From assembly GCF_900116195.1 (NCBI RefSeq), contig NZ_FOZW01000001.1:847104-911103 (forward strand): DNA of 64,000 nucleotides. The letters are read 5' to 3'. Shown in pieces: positions 42,439 through 51,111 of the stretch (its first letter is position 1; each line of letters starts with the position of its first letter). This DNA is from Alloyangia pacifica (GTDB taxonomy: Bacteria > Pseudomonadota > Alphaproteobacteria > Rhodobacterales > Rhodobacteraceae). The translations under genes and the position numbers were made by a program. The notes under the pieces are model-generated. The model ran no database searches. It saw only the letters and a list, made by a program, of their open reading frames with translations, and was not told where the DNA came from.

Positions 42439-44112
42439 TCAGGCACTGCGCCAGCTGCGAAGCTCGATGCTTCGGGCGCACGCAGACAAGTTGTCGCGCA
42501 ATTCCAGCACGATCTCCAGCCCCGCGACCGCACCTTCAGACGCCGCGACGTGATCCTGCACCGCCTTGAGCACCGACACCAGCGCCGCCTCGCTCCCAGC
42601 GCCGCCCGCCTCCCGCGCCATGTCCCGACAGGCCCGGGGCGTGAGCGGCAGCAGGGCCGAGACGCGCGGCGCCGCCGGCCGGATCAGCTCGACCAGATAG
42701 CCGAAAGCAGGCGACGAACTCAGCAGCAGCCGAAGCCCCCCACCCCGCCGCTGCGCCGCGCACAGCGCGATCCCCAGCGCTTCTCCCGCCTCCGCCCCGC
42801 TGTGGTGCACCAGTTCGGCGGCCGCGTCCGCCGGCATCAGCAGCGCGCCGCCGCCGGGTGCCTGCGAGCCGATCTCGATGGTCGCACGCAGCGCCTCGAG
42901 CGCCGGCTTCAACCCCGCGAGCGGGATCACCCCGGCCGCGAGCAGGGCCTGCGAGCGCGCCTCTGACATCTCCGCGCGGTTCGGCGCCAGCAGCGCCAAC
43001 GGCATGCCGACCCGCGCCCGCGCCGCCGCCGCCGCCTGCCGCGCGCGTCCCCAGCCGGCGTCTCCGGCATTGCGGATCACCCCCAGCGACAGCACCGCGG
43101 CGCCTGCCATCATCTCCGCGAGCACCCGTGCAAGCCGCTGCTCGCGATCCTCGAGCAGCCCGCTGGCGTCGAGCGGGTTGTCCGGCACGCGTCCCTGCGG
43201 CACCTCCCGTCGCAGCGCCTCCTCCTGCAACCGGCTGAGCGGCGCGAGCTGCAGCCCGTAGCGCGCGGCCAGACCGCCCGCCCGCTCTGCCAGCCCCGGT
43301 CCGAAGGCGGTGACCGACAGGGCATTGGCCGGCGGCAGACCGATCAGGTGCAGGATCCACAGCGCCTCGACCAGCGCCGCGGGACGCGTCACATGCGACA
43401 CCCCCGCCCGCCGCAACAGAGCGGCGGGCCCCGGGCCGAGGTTCGGCATCCAGAAGACCAGCGCCTTGCCGTGCTTCTGCGCCAGCCGCCCAAGCTCGAG
43501 AACTTCCGCCGGTGGCGCCAACCGGTCCGCCTGTATCGCCAGCGCCGTGACCCGCTCGTCGGCCAGCATCTCCGCCGCGAGTGCCGCGACACCGGCCCCG
43601 CTCCAACCCGCGACCGGCAGCACGAAGGACAGCGGCAGCCCGTGGCGCAGCGACAGGAACCCTCCGAGGCGCTGCGGCGCCGACAGCAGCACCGCCGCAC
43701 CGCGCGGCACCGGCTCCAGTGGCGCCACCCCCGGCCAGAAAGGCAGGCGCCCCGCCGGCGACAGCAGCCCTCCCGCGAAGACCGGCAGCAGCGGCGGAGG
43801 GCTGATTTCTCTCAGCCCGGCGACGGCGGGGCAGACCGCTGCGCCCGCCCCGCGTGCGGCCAGCGCCCTCAGGGCGGCGTGCAGCGCCGCGCCGTGCAGC
43901 GCGACATAGGCCAGATCCGGCGCCTCCGGCAGCTCCGCGATCGCGGGCGCCGCGGCAATGCCCGCGACCTCCCGTGCCTCATGCGTGACCGGCCAAATCT
44001 CCCAGGGGTAGCCGCTGTCACGCAGCCTGCCGATCACCGCCGAAAGATCGGCGACGCCGCCGATCAGGGCGATCGTGCGCGGTGCAAGGCTTCGGGTCAG
44101 TGCCGTGGACAT
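42439..44112 (-). CDS. Degenerate NDP-forming acyl-CoA synthetase-like protein
   Basis: A 557-residue protein. The N-terminus has a CoA-binding-like Rossmann region ([20 protein letters not shown]), followed by a succinyl-CoA-ligase-like region (about residues 135-245) and a second flavodoxin-like region with NPLDASG (about 310-316). The C-terminus keeps only a reduced trace of the ATP-grasp domain. In intact enzymes of this family a SHTGAL loop with the phosphorylated His follows the KPxxxxK segment; here [21 protein letters not shown] replaces it and no such His is seen. It is shorter than the usual 690-900 residues. It may be a regulatory or CoA-binding pseudoenzyme; its neighbour is glycerate kinase. 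Confidence 0.7.
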   Translation of the reverse strand: MSTALTRSLAPRTIALIGGVADLSAVIGRLRDSGYPWEIWPVTHEAREVAGIAAAPAIAELPEAPDLAYVALHGAALHAALRALAARGAGAAVCPAVAGLREISPPPLLPVFAGGLLSPAGRLPFWPGVAPLEPVPRGAAVLLSAPQRLGGFLSLRHGLPLSFVLPVAGWSGAGVAALAAEMLADERVTALAIQADRLAPPAEVLELGRLAQKHGKALVFWMPNLGPGPAALLRRAGVSHVTRPAALVEALWILHLIGLPPANALSVTAFGPGLAERAGGLAARYGLQLAPLSRLQEEALRREVPQGRVPDNPLDASGLLEDREQRLARVLAEMMAGAAVLSLGVIRNAGDAGWGRARQAAAAARARVGMPLALLAPNRAEMSEARSQALLAAGVIPLAGLKPALEALRATIEIGSQAPGGGALLMPADAAAELVHHSGAEAGEALGIALCAAQRRGGGLRLLLSSSPAFGYLVELIRPAAPRVSALLPLTPRACRDMAREAGGAGSEAALVSVLKAVQDHVAASEGAVAGLEIVLELRDNLSACARSIELRSWRSA

Positions 44113-44241
44113 GGAAAGACCCCGGTTTCTGCGCGATCAATGACACCTGAACGCCCCGTGCATTGCGAGGAAAACCAGACTCCCGCATCGCCGAGACGTC
44201 GCGATCGCCCGACAATGTCGCAGCCCCGCGCAAGCTGGCGC

Positions 44242-44715
44242 TCAAGCGCCCCGCAGCCGGGACAGATCGTAGCCGTACCAGTCGAGGATCTCATGCGCAG
44301 CGGCGCGTCGCTCGCCCGGATTGCCCCGGCGATCCATGATCCAGACCCGCCCGCCGCCGGGCGCGCCGATCACGGCGGTCCGGTTGTCGGCATCGATCCA
44401 ATGCACCCAGAGGCTTTCGCCGCCGACCCGCAGCCGACCGGGCGTTTCCTCCTGCAGCGGCAGTGCCACGCCGGCGACGCGCATCTCGGCGGCGCTGATC
44501 TCGATGCGGGCGCCCGGCGTCATGCCGGCACCCTCGGTGACGATCCAGCCGCCCTGCAACCGCGCCAGCCCGGCATCGGCCTGCGAGCCGACAGGCGCGG
44601 TCGGGTTGCGCAGCGGAAGGGTTTCGGGCGCGGGCGGTGCCTTGGCCGAACAGGCAGAGAGCAGCGCCGCGCCGAGCAGCACGGTGAGCCGCGGTCGAGG
44701 TCGAAAAAGGGACAT
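44242..44715 (-). CDS. Lipocalin-like lipoprotein
   Basis: A 157-residue predicted lipoprotein with lipobox LLGAALLSAC (Cys about residue 22). The body is beta-rich with GGWIVTEGAG and ends WIMDRRGNPGERRAAAHEIL and YDLSRL, a pattern like lipocalin-family proteins annotated in Rhodobacterales. ATG 44715 is preferred; a GTG at 44736 is in frame. It would sit on the periplasmic side of a membrane and may bind a hydrophobic ligand. It lies between rlmE (upstream) and the acyl-CoA-synthetase-like gene, with no clear operon link. Confidence 0.65.
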   Translation of the reverse strand: MSLFRPRPRLTVLLGAALLSACSAKAPPAPETLPLRNPTAPVGSQADAGLARLQGGWIVTEGAGMTPGARIEISAAEMRVAGVALPLQEETPGRLRVGGESLWVHWIDADNRTAVIGAPGGGRVWIMDRRGNPGERRAAAHEILDWYGYDLSRLRGA

Positions 44716-44810
44716 GGTGACAGGCTCCGGAACCACTTTGGGATCGCATTGCGCGCAGCCTGTCGCAGCGCGGCGCGGCCCGCAAGCGGCCCGCCGCGCC
44801 CCGGCAAGGA

Positions 44811-45527
44811 TCAGCCGCGGAACCCGGTGGCCACGACGAATTTCTCGGAGGAATCCGATCGGCTCGCCGGCGGCTTCACGTTAGCCACCTTGTCGAAGCG
44901 CTGTTTGAGAATCTGCTGCAGCGACCCCTCGGCGCCGCCCGCCAGAACCTTGGCGACGAAGGTGCCGCCCTCCTCCAGCACGTCGAAGGCGAGATAGGCC
45001 GCCGCCTCGCAGAGCGCGATGATCCGCAGGTGGTCGGTCTGCTTGTGCCCCGAGGAGGCCGCCGCCATGTCGGACATGACCACGTCGGCCTTGCCGCCGA
45101 GCCATTCCTTGACCTTGTCGTCGGCGCCATCCTCCATGAAGTCGAGCTGGTGGATCTCGGCGCCGGCGATCGGCGTCACCTCCTGCAGGTCCACCCCGAG
45201 CACGGTGCCAACCGCCTTGCCCGCCCGCTCGCCGAGCGCATTGACCCGAGGCACCGCTACCTGGCACCAACCGCCGGGGGCACAGCCCAGGTCGACAACC
45301 CGCGCACCGGGCACGAGGAAGCGGAACTTCTCGTCCAGCTCGAGGATCTTGAAGGCCGCGCGGCCGCGATACCCCTCGGCCTGGGCGCGTTTCACATAAG
45401 GGTCGTTGAGCTGGCGCTGCAGCCAGCGGGTCGAGCTGAGCTTGCGGCCACGCGCCGACTTCACCTTGACCTTGAGGTCGCGCTGGCCACGTCCCGATGT
45501 GTTCTTGCCGTCAGGTTTCTTCGCCAT
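44811..45527 (-). CDS. rlmE: 23S rRNA (uridine-2'-O)-methyltransferase RlmE (FtsJ/RrmJ)
   Basis: A 238-residue SAM-dependent enzyme that methylates the A-loop uridine (U2552 in E. coli numbering) in the late 50S particle. The K-D-K-E catalytic tetrad is visible: Lys in GRAAFKILE, Asp in VVMSDMAA, Lys in FVAKVLAGG, Glu in SSEKFVVA. The SAM motif [14 protein letters not shown] is intact. The N-terminal 30 residues are basic, as in alphaproteobacterial RlmE. A dispersed hairpin/GATATTTT element lies just upstream, and the Ppx-like gene precedes it on the same strand. Confidence 0.95.
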   Translation of the reverse strand: MAKKPDGKNTSGRGQRDLKVKVKSARGRKLSSTRWLQRQLNDPYVKRAQAEGYRGRAAFKILELDEKFRFLVPGARVVDLGCAPGGWCQVAVPRVNALGERAGKAVGTVLGVDLQEVTPIAGAEIHQLDFMEDGADDKVKEWLGGKADVVMSDMAAASSGHKQTDHLRIIALCEAAAYLAFDVLEEGGTFVAKVLAGGAEGSLQQILKQRFDKVANVKPPASRSDSSEKFVVATGFRG

Positions 45528-45540
45528 CGTCCCGCTCTTC

Positions 45541-45605
45541 GTCTAGATGAAAATATCCCGGGGGAGTCCGCATCAGCGGACGGGGGCAGCGCCCCCTGCC
45601 GGAGT
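45541..45605 (-). repeat. Dispersed hairpin/ATATTTT element, copy 3 (minus strand)
   Basis: On the minus strand: GGGGGCGCTGCCCCC stem-loop, GTCCGCTGATGCGGAC stem-loop, then CTCCCCCGGGATATTTTCATC, ending 15-20 bases before the rlmE start. The order of modules (G/C hairpins, then C-run and a GTATTTT or ATATTTT box) matches copies at 1409, 15770 and 62837. Confidence 0.6.
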
Positions 45606-45616
45606 TTCAACCGCTC

Positions 45617-46729
45617 CTATAGCGGCCCGTCTTCCAGAACGCCATCCACCGACATCTGCGCGTAGAGCAGCCCCTCGCGCAGGCCGCGATCGGCCACCGA
45701 CAGCCGGTCGGTCGGCCAGATGCGCAAGAGCGCCTGCAGGATCGCCGCACCGGACATGATCAGCGCCTGCCGATCCTGGCCGATGCGCGGATCGCGCCGA
45801 CGTCCCGCCGGGCCCATCTCGAGGTACTTGCCGATCACCGCCTCGATCTGGTCCGAGGACATGCGCAGCCCGTCGACCTTGGTGCGGTCGTAGCGACGCA
45901 GCCCGAGGTGCGAGGCCGCCACGGTGGTCACCGTGCCCGAGGTGCCGATGATCTGGAACCCCTCGCGGCTCTGCGCGTCCTTGTAGGGCGCGAACTCCGA
46001 GAGGTTCTCCTCGAAGAACCAGCTCATCAGCGCGTAGCGCGCAGCATCGTCCTGCACGTCGTTGAACTGGTCGCGCAGCGTCGCCACGCCCAGCGGCACC
46101 GAGATCCAATCGACCACCTTGGCCGCCGGAAACGGGCTCTCGGGCGGGTGGAAGCCGGAATGCAGCCGCATGATCGCCCGCGGCCGGTCGCGGTGCGGCA
46201 CCGACGAGAGGTCGATCCACACCAGCTCGGTCGAGCCGCCGCCGATGTCCACCACCAAGAGCTGCTCGGTGCGCGTCGAGACCAGCGGCGCGCAGGAGAT
46301 CACCGCCAGGCGGGCTTCCTCCTCGGGCTGGATGATCTCCATCTCGAGGCCGGTCTCGCGCTTGATCTGGCGGATGAAGTCGCGGGAGTTCTTCGCCCTC
46401 CGGCAGGCTTCGGTCGCCACCAGCCGCATCCGCGTCACCTCGTGGCGGCGGATCTTCTGCTGGCAGACGCGCAGCGCGGCGACCGTGCGCGCCATGGAGG
46501 CACGCGAAAGCCGCCCGCTCCGCTCGAGCCCATGGCCCAGCTGGACGGATTTGGAAAACGAGTCGACCACATGGAACTGGCTGCCCTTCGGCTGGGCAAT
46601 CAGCATGCGACAACTGTTGGTCCCCAGATCCAGCGCCGCATAGAGCGCATTCGGATCGGGTTTGTTCGGCGCGGGGCTCTCTACCGGCTTCGGGAAAGCG
46701 CCCGCACCTCTGGGACGCCTTGGCGCCAT
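45617..46729 (-). CDS. ppx: Ppx/GppA family phosphatase (exopolyphosphatase-like)
   Basis: A 370-residue protein of the ASKHA fold. It has the phosphate-1-like ALDLGTNSCRMLIA (about residues 31-44), a conserved ATEACRRAKN segment, and the phosphate-2 motif VVDIGGGSTELVWID (about 160-174). Members remove phosphate from polyphosphate or pppGpp; the short length fits the N-terminal catalytic module without the long C-terminal domain of E. coli Ppx. Basis for Ppx versus GppA is weak. GGAAAGG precedes ATG 46729. It lies upstream of rlmE on the same strand with about 90 bp between. Confidence 0.88.
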   Translation of the reverse strand: MAPRRPRGAGAFPKPVESPAPNKPDPNALYAALDLGTNSCRMLIAQPKGSQFHVVDSFSKSVQLGHGLERSGRLSRASMARTVAALRVCQQKIRRHEVTRMRLVATEACRRAKNSRDFIRQIKRETGLEMEIIQPEEEARLAVISCAPLVSTRTEQLLVVDIGGGSTELVWIDLSSVPHRDRPRAIMRLHSGFHPPESPFPAAKVVDWISVPLGVATLRDQFNDVQDDAARYALMSWFFEENLSEFAPYKDAQSREGFQIIGTSGTVTTVAASHLGLRRYDRTKVDGLRMSSDQIEAVIGKYLEMGPAGRRRDPRIGQDRQALIMSGAAILQALLRIWPTDRLSVADRGLREGLLYAQMSVDGVLEDGPL

Positions 46730-46901
46730 GTTCTGCGCCTTTCCGTATATCTTGTTGCGATCAGGATACGCGGCGCATCATCGGGAGGCAAGGGACTCTG
46801 CTGCATCGACAGCCCCGCCGCTTGATAATTTGAGCGCGGCGTGACTAGGCTCCGCCGGGCCTCGCCCGCCCTGCCAATGTCCCCAGTCCCGGTTCCGTCT
46901 G

Positions 46902-47801
46902 ATGAGTGATCTGCCCCCCGGCTTCTACCTGCACCTCGGTCTGCACAGGACCGGCACCGGTGCGTTCCAGCAGTTCCTTGCAGCCAATCTCGAACAGCTC
47001 GAAGAGGCCGGCCTAACCCCCGCTTTCTCCAACCGCGACGGCGCGGGCACCGAGACGCTGCGCCTGCGCCTGCCGCCGCCCCGCCACTTCGGCACCGACG
47101 AGATGAAGCGCCATGGCCGGCAGCTTGCCCGCACCCTCCGCCGCCACGGGCTGAACCGCCGCCCCGCCGTGCTGATCTCCGAGGAGAACCTGATCGGCGC
47201 GCTCAACGCGGTGATCGCCAAGGCCCCCTACGCCGCCGCCGGGCCGCGACTTGACTTCCTGCGCCAGCATCTCGCCGCGCCGGTGCGCCGGGTCGTGCTG
47301 GTGCTGCGCAGCTACGAGGCGCAGGCGATCTCGGTCTACCGCAAGCGGCTGGAGTTCCGGGCGCTGCAGCCTTTCGAGCATTATGCCCGCGAGATCTGGC
47401 CCGCGACGCGCGGCTGGCCCGAACTGGTGGCCGACCTCCGCCGGGCGCTGGACCCTGATGAGATCGTGCTCTTCACCCACGAGGACCGCCCCAGCCGCAG
47501 CGCGATCCTGCGCGCGCTCTGCCCTGAACTGCCCGAGGCGGGCTGGGACGAGTCCGCCGCCCCGGTCAACGCCAGCGCCGGGGATGCCGCCTGCTTTGCC
47601 CTGCTCGAGGCGCATGGCGCCGGGCGCAAGCTCTCCCCCGACGAGGTGGCCGCGATCATCCGAGACCACGCCGGGGCCGCCGCCCCGCGCCCGCTGATCG
47701 ACCTGCCCGACGCCGTGCTGGAGGCGCAGCGGGACCGGTATCGCGCCGACCTGCAGCGGCTGGCGGACATGCCGGGCGTCACGCTGCGCCGCCCGGGCTG
47801 A
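46902..47801 (+). CDS. Sulfotransferase-like P-loop protein
   Basis: A 299-residue cytosolic protein starting with GFYLHLGLHRTGTGAFQQFL, which resembles the 5'-phosphosulfate-binding loop of sulfotransferases (HxGxxKTGTT type). A conserved VVLVLRSYEAQAISVYRK segment (about residues 129-146) matches the 3'-phosphate-binding region. Proteins of this type often modify surface polysaccharides. The exact acceptor is unknown, and it may be a non-sulfating relative. It is divergent from the Ppx gene and stands alone upstream of the one-carbon gene set. Confidence 0.65.
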   Translation: MSDLPPGFYLHLGLHRTGTGAFQQFLAANLEQLEEAGLTPAFSNRDGAGTETLRLRLPPPRHFGTDEMKRHGRQLARTLRRHGLNRRPAVLISEENLIGALNAVIAKAPYAAAGPRLDFLRQHLAAPVRRVVLVLRSYEAQAISVYRKRLEFRALQPFEHYAREIWPATRGWPELVADLRRALDPDEIVLFTHEDRPSRSAILRALCPELPEAGWDESAAPVNASAGDAACFALLEAHGAGRKLSPDEVAAIIRDHAGAAAPRPLIDLPDAVLEAQRDRYRADLQRLADMPGVTLRRPG

Positions 47802-47904
47802 CCCGCCGGCGTCGCTCACGGACGCCATGCCGTCGAAAACCGACCCCGCGCCGGCCGCGGCCACGTCTAGACTGGACAAGACAGGCAAAGCGGACCCGGG
47901 CGGC

Positions 47905-48231
47905 ATGACCGAGATCACCATCCTCTACTGGCGGGACATCCCCGCGCAGGTGATCGCCGGAACCGGGCGCAAGGCTGCCAAGCGCGTGCTCCCCGCCCGC
48001 TTCGAGGCCGCCATCGACCGTGCTGCCATGCGCAGCGGCGCGCGCGAGAGCGACGCCTATCTCGACGCCTGGCGCCGCGCCCCGGATGCGCCGCGCGATG
48101 GCGCCCCGCAGGAGATCGCCGAGGCGCTGGCCGCCCGGCTCGACGAGGACTACGGACCGGAGCGGCTTGCCGCGCTGGTGGAACAGGACGGCTGGGCGGA
48201 GCGCCCGGACCACGCGAAAGGACCCCGATGA
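47905..48231 (+). CDS. Virulence-factor domain protein (PF13769-like) of a one-carbon gene set
   Basis: A 108-residue protein beginning MTEITILYWRDIPAQVIAG, with KRVLPARFEAAIDRAAMRSG and a C-terminal LDEDYGPERLAALV, typical of the small proteins annotated as virulence factor in alphaproteobacteria. No biochemical role is established. ATG 47905 is chosen as the family start; the frame is open upstream. Its stop overlaps the MTHFR-like gene by ATGA. Its constant companions are MTHFR-like and corrinoid methyltransferase genes, which suggests a role in one-carbon transfer and not virulence. Confidence 0.78.
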   Translation: MTEITILYWRDIPAQVIAGTGRKAAKRVLPARFEAAIDRAAMRSGARESDAYLDAWRRAPDAPRDGAPQEIAEALAARLDEDYGPERLAALVEQDGWAERPDHAKGPR

Positions 48232-49148
48232 AGCTGCTGAACTTCCGCCGCCCGCGCCCGGCCCTGCCGCACCTGCCCCCGTCCGCTCTCGAGGGGTACT
48301 CGATCGAGGTCATGCCGCGCACCGCCGCGCAGGTCGGCGACTTCCGCGCCCTTCTGCCCGAAGGCACCCGCGTCTACATCGCCCATATCGACGGCACCCC
48401 GATCGAGGAAATGGTGGCCACCGCCGCCCGCCTCGCCGCCGATGGCTACAGCGTCATGCCGCATTTCCCGGCGCGCTCGATCCCCGATGCCGCCACCCTC
48501 GCCGACTGGATCGCCCGCTACCAGGGCGAGGCCGGTGTCACCGAAGGGCTGATCCTCGCCGGCGGAATTCCCGCACCGCGCGGCGCCTTCCATTCGTCGA
48601 TGCAGTTGCTGGAAACCGGTCTGTTCGACCGCGCCGGCTTCACCCGGCTGCATGTGGCCGGCCACCCCGAGGGAAGCCGCGACATCGACCCCGACGGCTC
48701 TGACCGCGCGGTGATGCAGGCGCTGCGCTGGAAGCAGGCCTTCGCGGAGCGGAGCGACGCGCAGATGGGATTGGTCACGCAATTCGCCTTCGACGCCACG
48801 CCGGTGCTGGCATGGGCGCGCCGCCTGCGCGCCGAGGGCATTGCCCTGCCCGTCCACCTCGGCGTCGCCGGCCCTGCCAAGCTGCAGACGCTGATCCGCT
48901 TTGCCGTCACCTGCGGCGTCGGCCCCTCGCTCAAGGTGTTGCAGAAACGCGCCCGCGACGTCAGCAAGCTGATGCTGCCCTACGAGCCCACCGAGTTTGT
49001 TGCCGAGATCGCCCGCGCCTGCGCCGCCGAGCCCGATCTGCCCATCGCGCAGTTGCATCTCTTCCCGCTCGGGGGCATCCCTGCGGCGACGGACTGGGCC
49101 GCCCGCCATGGCGGTGCCGCCGCGCAGCCGGCCGCACGGGCCGTCTGA
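48228..49148 (+). CDS. Methylenetetrahydrofolate reductase-like protein
   Basis: A 306-residue TIM-barrel protein of the MTHFR superfamily. Segments include YSIEVMPRTAAQVGDF (beta-1), YSVMPHFPARSIPD (about residues 72-85), GLILAGGIPAPRG (about 106-118) and VTQFAFDA (about 182-189), which match the flavin- and folate-binding strands of MetF. It is probably a relative used in methyl-group catabolism and not the biosynthetic MetF. It overlaps the previous gene by four bases and is followed by an HAD phosphatase and a methyltetrahydrofolate methyltransferase. Confidence 0.82.
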   Translation: MKLLNFRRPRPALPHLPPSALEGYSIEVMPRTAAQVGDFRALLPEGTRVYIAHIDGTPIEEMVATAARLAADGYSVMPHFPARSIPDAATLADWIARYQGEAGVTEGLILAGGIPAPRGAFHSSMQLLETGLFDRAGFTRLHVAGHPEGSRDIDPDGSDRAVMQALRWKQAFAERSDAQMGLVTQFAFDATPVLAWARRLRAEGIALPVHLGVAGPAKLQTLIRFAVTCGVGPSLKVLQKRARDVSKLMLPYEPTEFVAEIARACAAEPDLPIAQLHLFPLGGIPAATDWAARHGGAAAQPAARAV

Positions 49149-49188
49149 GGGCGCGGTCCGTCGGGCAACACACGCGCAAGGGACCGGC

Positions 49189-49839
49189 ATGATCAAGGCA
49201 CTCCTCTTCGACCTCGACGGCACACTTCTCCACTCAGACCCGCTGCACTTCGAGGTCTTCCGGGACCTCTATGCAGAGCGCGGCCGCGAGCTGACCGAGG
49301 CGGGGTACCTCTCGGACATCCACGGCCGCCACAACCTCGACAGCTTTCCAGAGCTCTTTCCCGGCGAAGACGCCCACGCGCTCTCGGACCTCAAGGAGAC
49401 GCGTTTCCGCGACCGGCTGGTCGAAGGGCACGCCCCCATGCCCGGCGCAGAGGCGCTGATGGATCACGCCGAGGCGCGCGGCTGGCGCATCGCGGTGGTC
49501 ACCAACGCGCCGCGGGTCAACGCCGAGGCCATGCTCGGGGCGATCGGACTGCGCCAGCGGATCGAACTTCTGGTGATCGGCGACGAATGCACCCGCGCCA
49601 AGCCCGATCCCGAGCCCTATCTCGCGGCCATGCGGGCCTTCGATCTGGCACCGGAAGCCTGCATCGCCTTCGAGGACAGCCCCTCGGGCATGCGCGCGGC
49701 AGCCGCCTCGGGCGCACACACGGTGGGCATCCGCTCGTCGGGCCTCAGCGTGGCGCAATTGCAGGCCTCCGGGGCGCAGACCGTGATCACCGATTACACC
49801 GACCCCGCGCTCGCGGCGCTGCTGAACAGACTGGAATAG
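49189..49839 (+). CDS. HAD-superfamily phosphatase (beta-phosphoglucomutase-like)
   Basis: A 216-residue HAD hydrolase. Motif I LLFDLDGTLLHSD (about residues 5-17, nucleophile Asp8), motif II VVTNAPR, motif III Lys in RAKPDPEPY and motif IV AFEDSPSGMRAA are all present, with a helical cap domain after motif I. Substrate is not predictable; phosphoglycolate- or sugar-phosphate-like substrates are usual for this subfamily. AAGGGACC lies upstream of ATG 49189. It is the third of four genes in the one-carbon set and may clean up a phosphorylated side product. Confidence 0.88.
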   Translation: MIKALLFDLDGTLLHSDPLHFEVFRDLYAERGRELTEAGYLSDIHGRHNLDSFPELFPGEDAHALSDLKETRFRDRLVEGHAPMPGAEALMDHAEARGWRIAVVTNAPRVNAEAMLGAIGLRQRIELLVIGDECTRAKPDPEPYLAAMRAFDLAPEACIAFEDSPSGMRAAAASGAHTVGIRSSGLSVAQLQASGAQTVITDYTDPALAALLNRLE

Positions 49840-49877
49840 ACCAGAGCCTCAAGACCACATCCCAGGGAGGAGAGCCC

Positions 49878-50927
49878 ATGACCCGCACCGTTCTCGAGTC
49901 CAAGAGCCGCACCGTGATCATGGGCTTCGACCAGCCCTTCTGCGTGATCGGCGAGCGGATCAATCCCACCGGTCGCAAGAAGCTGGCGGCGGAGCTCGAG
50001 GCCGGGGATTTCTCCACCGTCGTCGCCGATGCGCTGGCGCAGGTGGCGGCGGGGGCCGCGGTGCTCGATGTGAACGCCGGCGTGGTCTACAACTCCAACC
50101 CCGACCCGAACCTGACCGAACCGCCGCTGATGCGGCAGATGATCGAGCTGGTGCAGGCCACCGTGGACGTGCCGCTCTGCATCGACAGTTCGGTGCCGGG
50201 TGCGCTGGAGGCCGGGCTCGAGGCCGCCGCGGGCCGCCCGCTCCTGAACTCGGTTACCGGAGAGGAAGAGCGGCTGGAGCGCGTGCTGCCGCTGGTTAAG
50301 AAATACAACGTGCCGGTGGTGGCGATCTCCAACGACGACACCGGCATTTCCGAGGACCCCGACGTGCGCTTCGCCGTGGCGCGCAAGATCGTCGAGCGCG
50401 CGGCGGATTTCGGCATTCCCGCGCAGGACATCGTGGTCGACCCGCTGGTCATGCCGGTGGGCGCCATGGCCAGCGCCGGGCAGCAGGTCTTTGCACTGGT
50501 GCGACGGCTGCGCGAAGAGCTGGGGGTGAACACCACCTGCGGCGCGTCGAACATCTCCTTCGGCCTGCCCAACCGCCATGGGATCAACACCGCCTTCCTT
50601 CCCATGGCGATCGGCGCGGGGATGACCTCGGCGATCATGAACCCGGTGGCGATGCCCGTGACGCAGACGAAGATCGCCGCCAAGAAGGCAGAGCTGGAGG
50701 CCGCCGGGGTGATGCTGCCGCCGATGGAGGACGCCGACTTCGTGCGGCTCTTCGGGCTGGGGTCGATGACCGCTGGTCCCGGCGCAGAGATGACGGCGAT
50801 CCGCGCCGCGAACTTCCTGGTGAACCAGGACCCGCATGGCAGCGCCTGGATCGCGATGAACAAGGGCGAGGACGCCGGCGGCGAGGCCCGTGGCGGTCGC
50901 CGCGGCGGACGGCGGCGGCGGGCCTGA
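49878..50927 (+). CDS. Methyltetrahydrofolate:corrinoid methyltransferase
   Basis: A 349-residue pterin-binding TIM barrel. It has CVIGERINPTGRKKLAAELE (about residues 22-41), AAVLDVNAGV (about 59-68), VPLCIDSS (about 95-102) and the NSVTGEEERLE segment (about 122-132), as in MtgA/AcsE-type enzymes that move methyl groups between a corrinoid protein and tetrahydrofolate. A strong GGGAGGAG ribosome site precedes the ATG. The last 15 residues are Gly/Arg-rich (GGRRGGRRRRA), an unusual tail. No corrinoid protein or MttB-type methyltransferase is in the window. Confidence 0.88.
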   Translation: MTRTVLESKSRTVIMGFDQPFCVIGERINPTGRKKLAAELEAGDFSTVVADALAQVAAGAAVLDVNAGVVYNSNPDPNLTEPPLMRQMIELVQATVDVPLCIDSSVPGALEAGLEAAAGRPLLNSVTGEEERLERVLPLVKKYNVPVVAISNDDTGISEDPDVRFAVARKIVERAADFGIPAQDIVVDPLVMPVGAMASAGQQVFALVRRLREELGVNTTCGASNISFGLPNRHGINTAFLPMAIGAGMTSAIMNPVAMPVTQTKIAAKKAELEAAGVMLPPMEDADFVRLFGLGSMTAGPGAEMTAIRAANFLVNQDPHGSAWIAMNKGEDAGGEARGGRRGGRRRRA

Positions 50928-51111
50928 CCCCTCCTCCAGAGCGGAGGGACGCGCCCGAACCTGGGTGGGCCGTATGTGAGAGGCGCTTTATCCCTCCGGC
51001 CCGGACGAGGCGCGCGCTGAAACGGGCATCGCAAATGCGCCCTCCCGGGGGGAGGGTCGGGCGCGGCCCGGGGCTGGTCGGCCCGCGCCCTCCCAGATCA
51101 AACCCAGCGCC

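Noticed and set aside
49878..50927. Dihydropteroate synthase (FolP) as an alternative for the pterin-binding protein
   Set aside because: The NPTGRKK start and the DVNAGV motif context fit methyltetrahydrofolate methyltransferases, and the neighbours are MTHFR-like genes.
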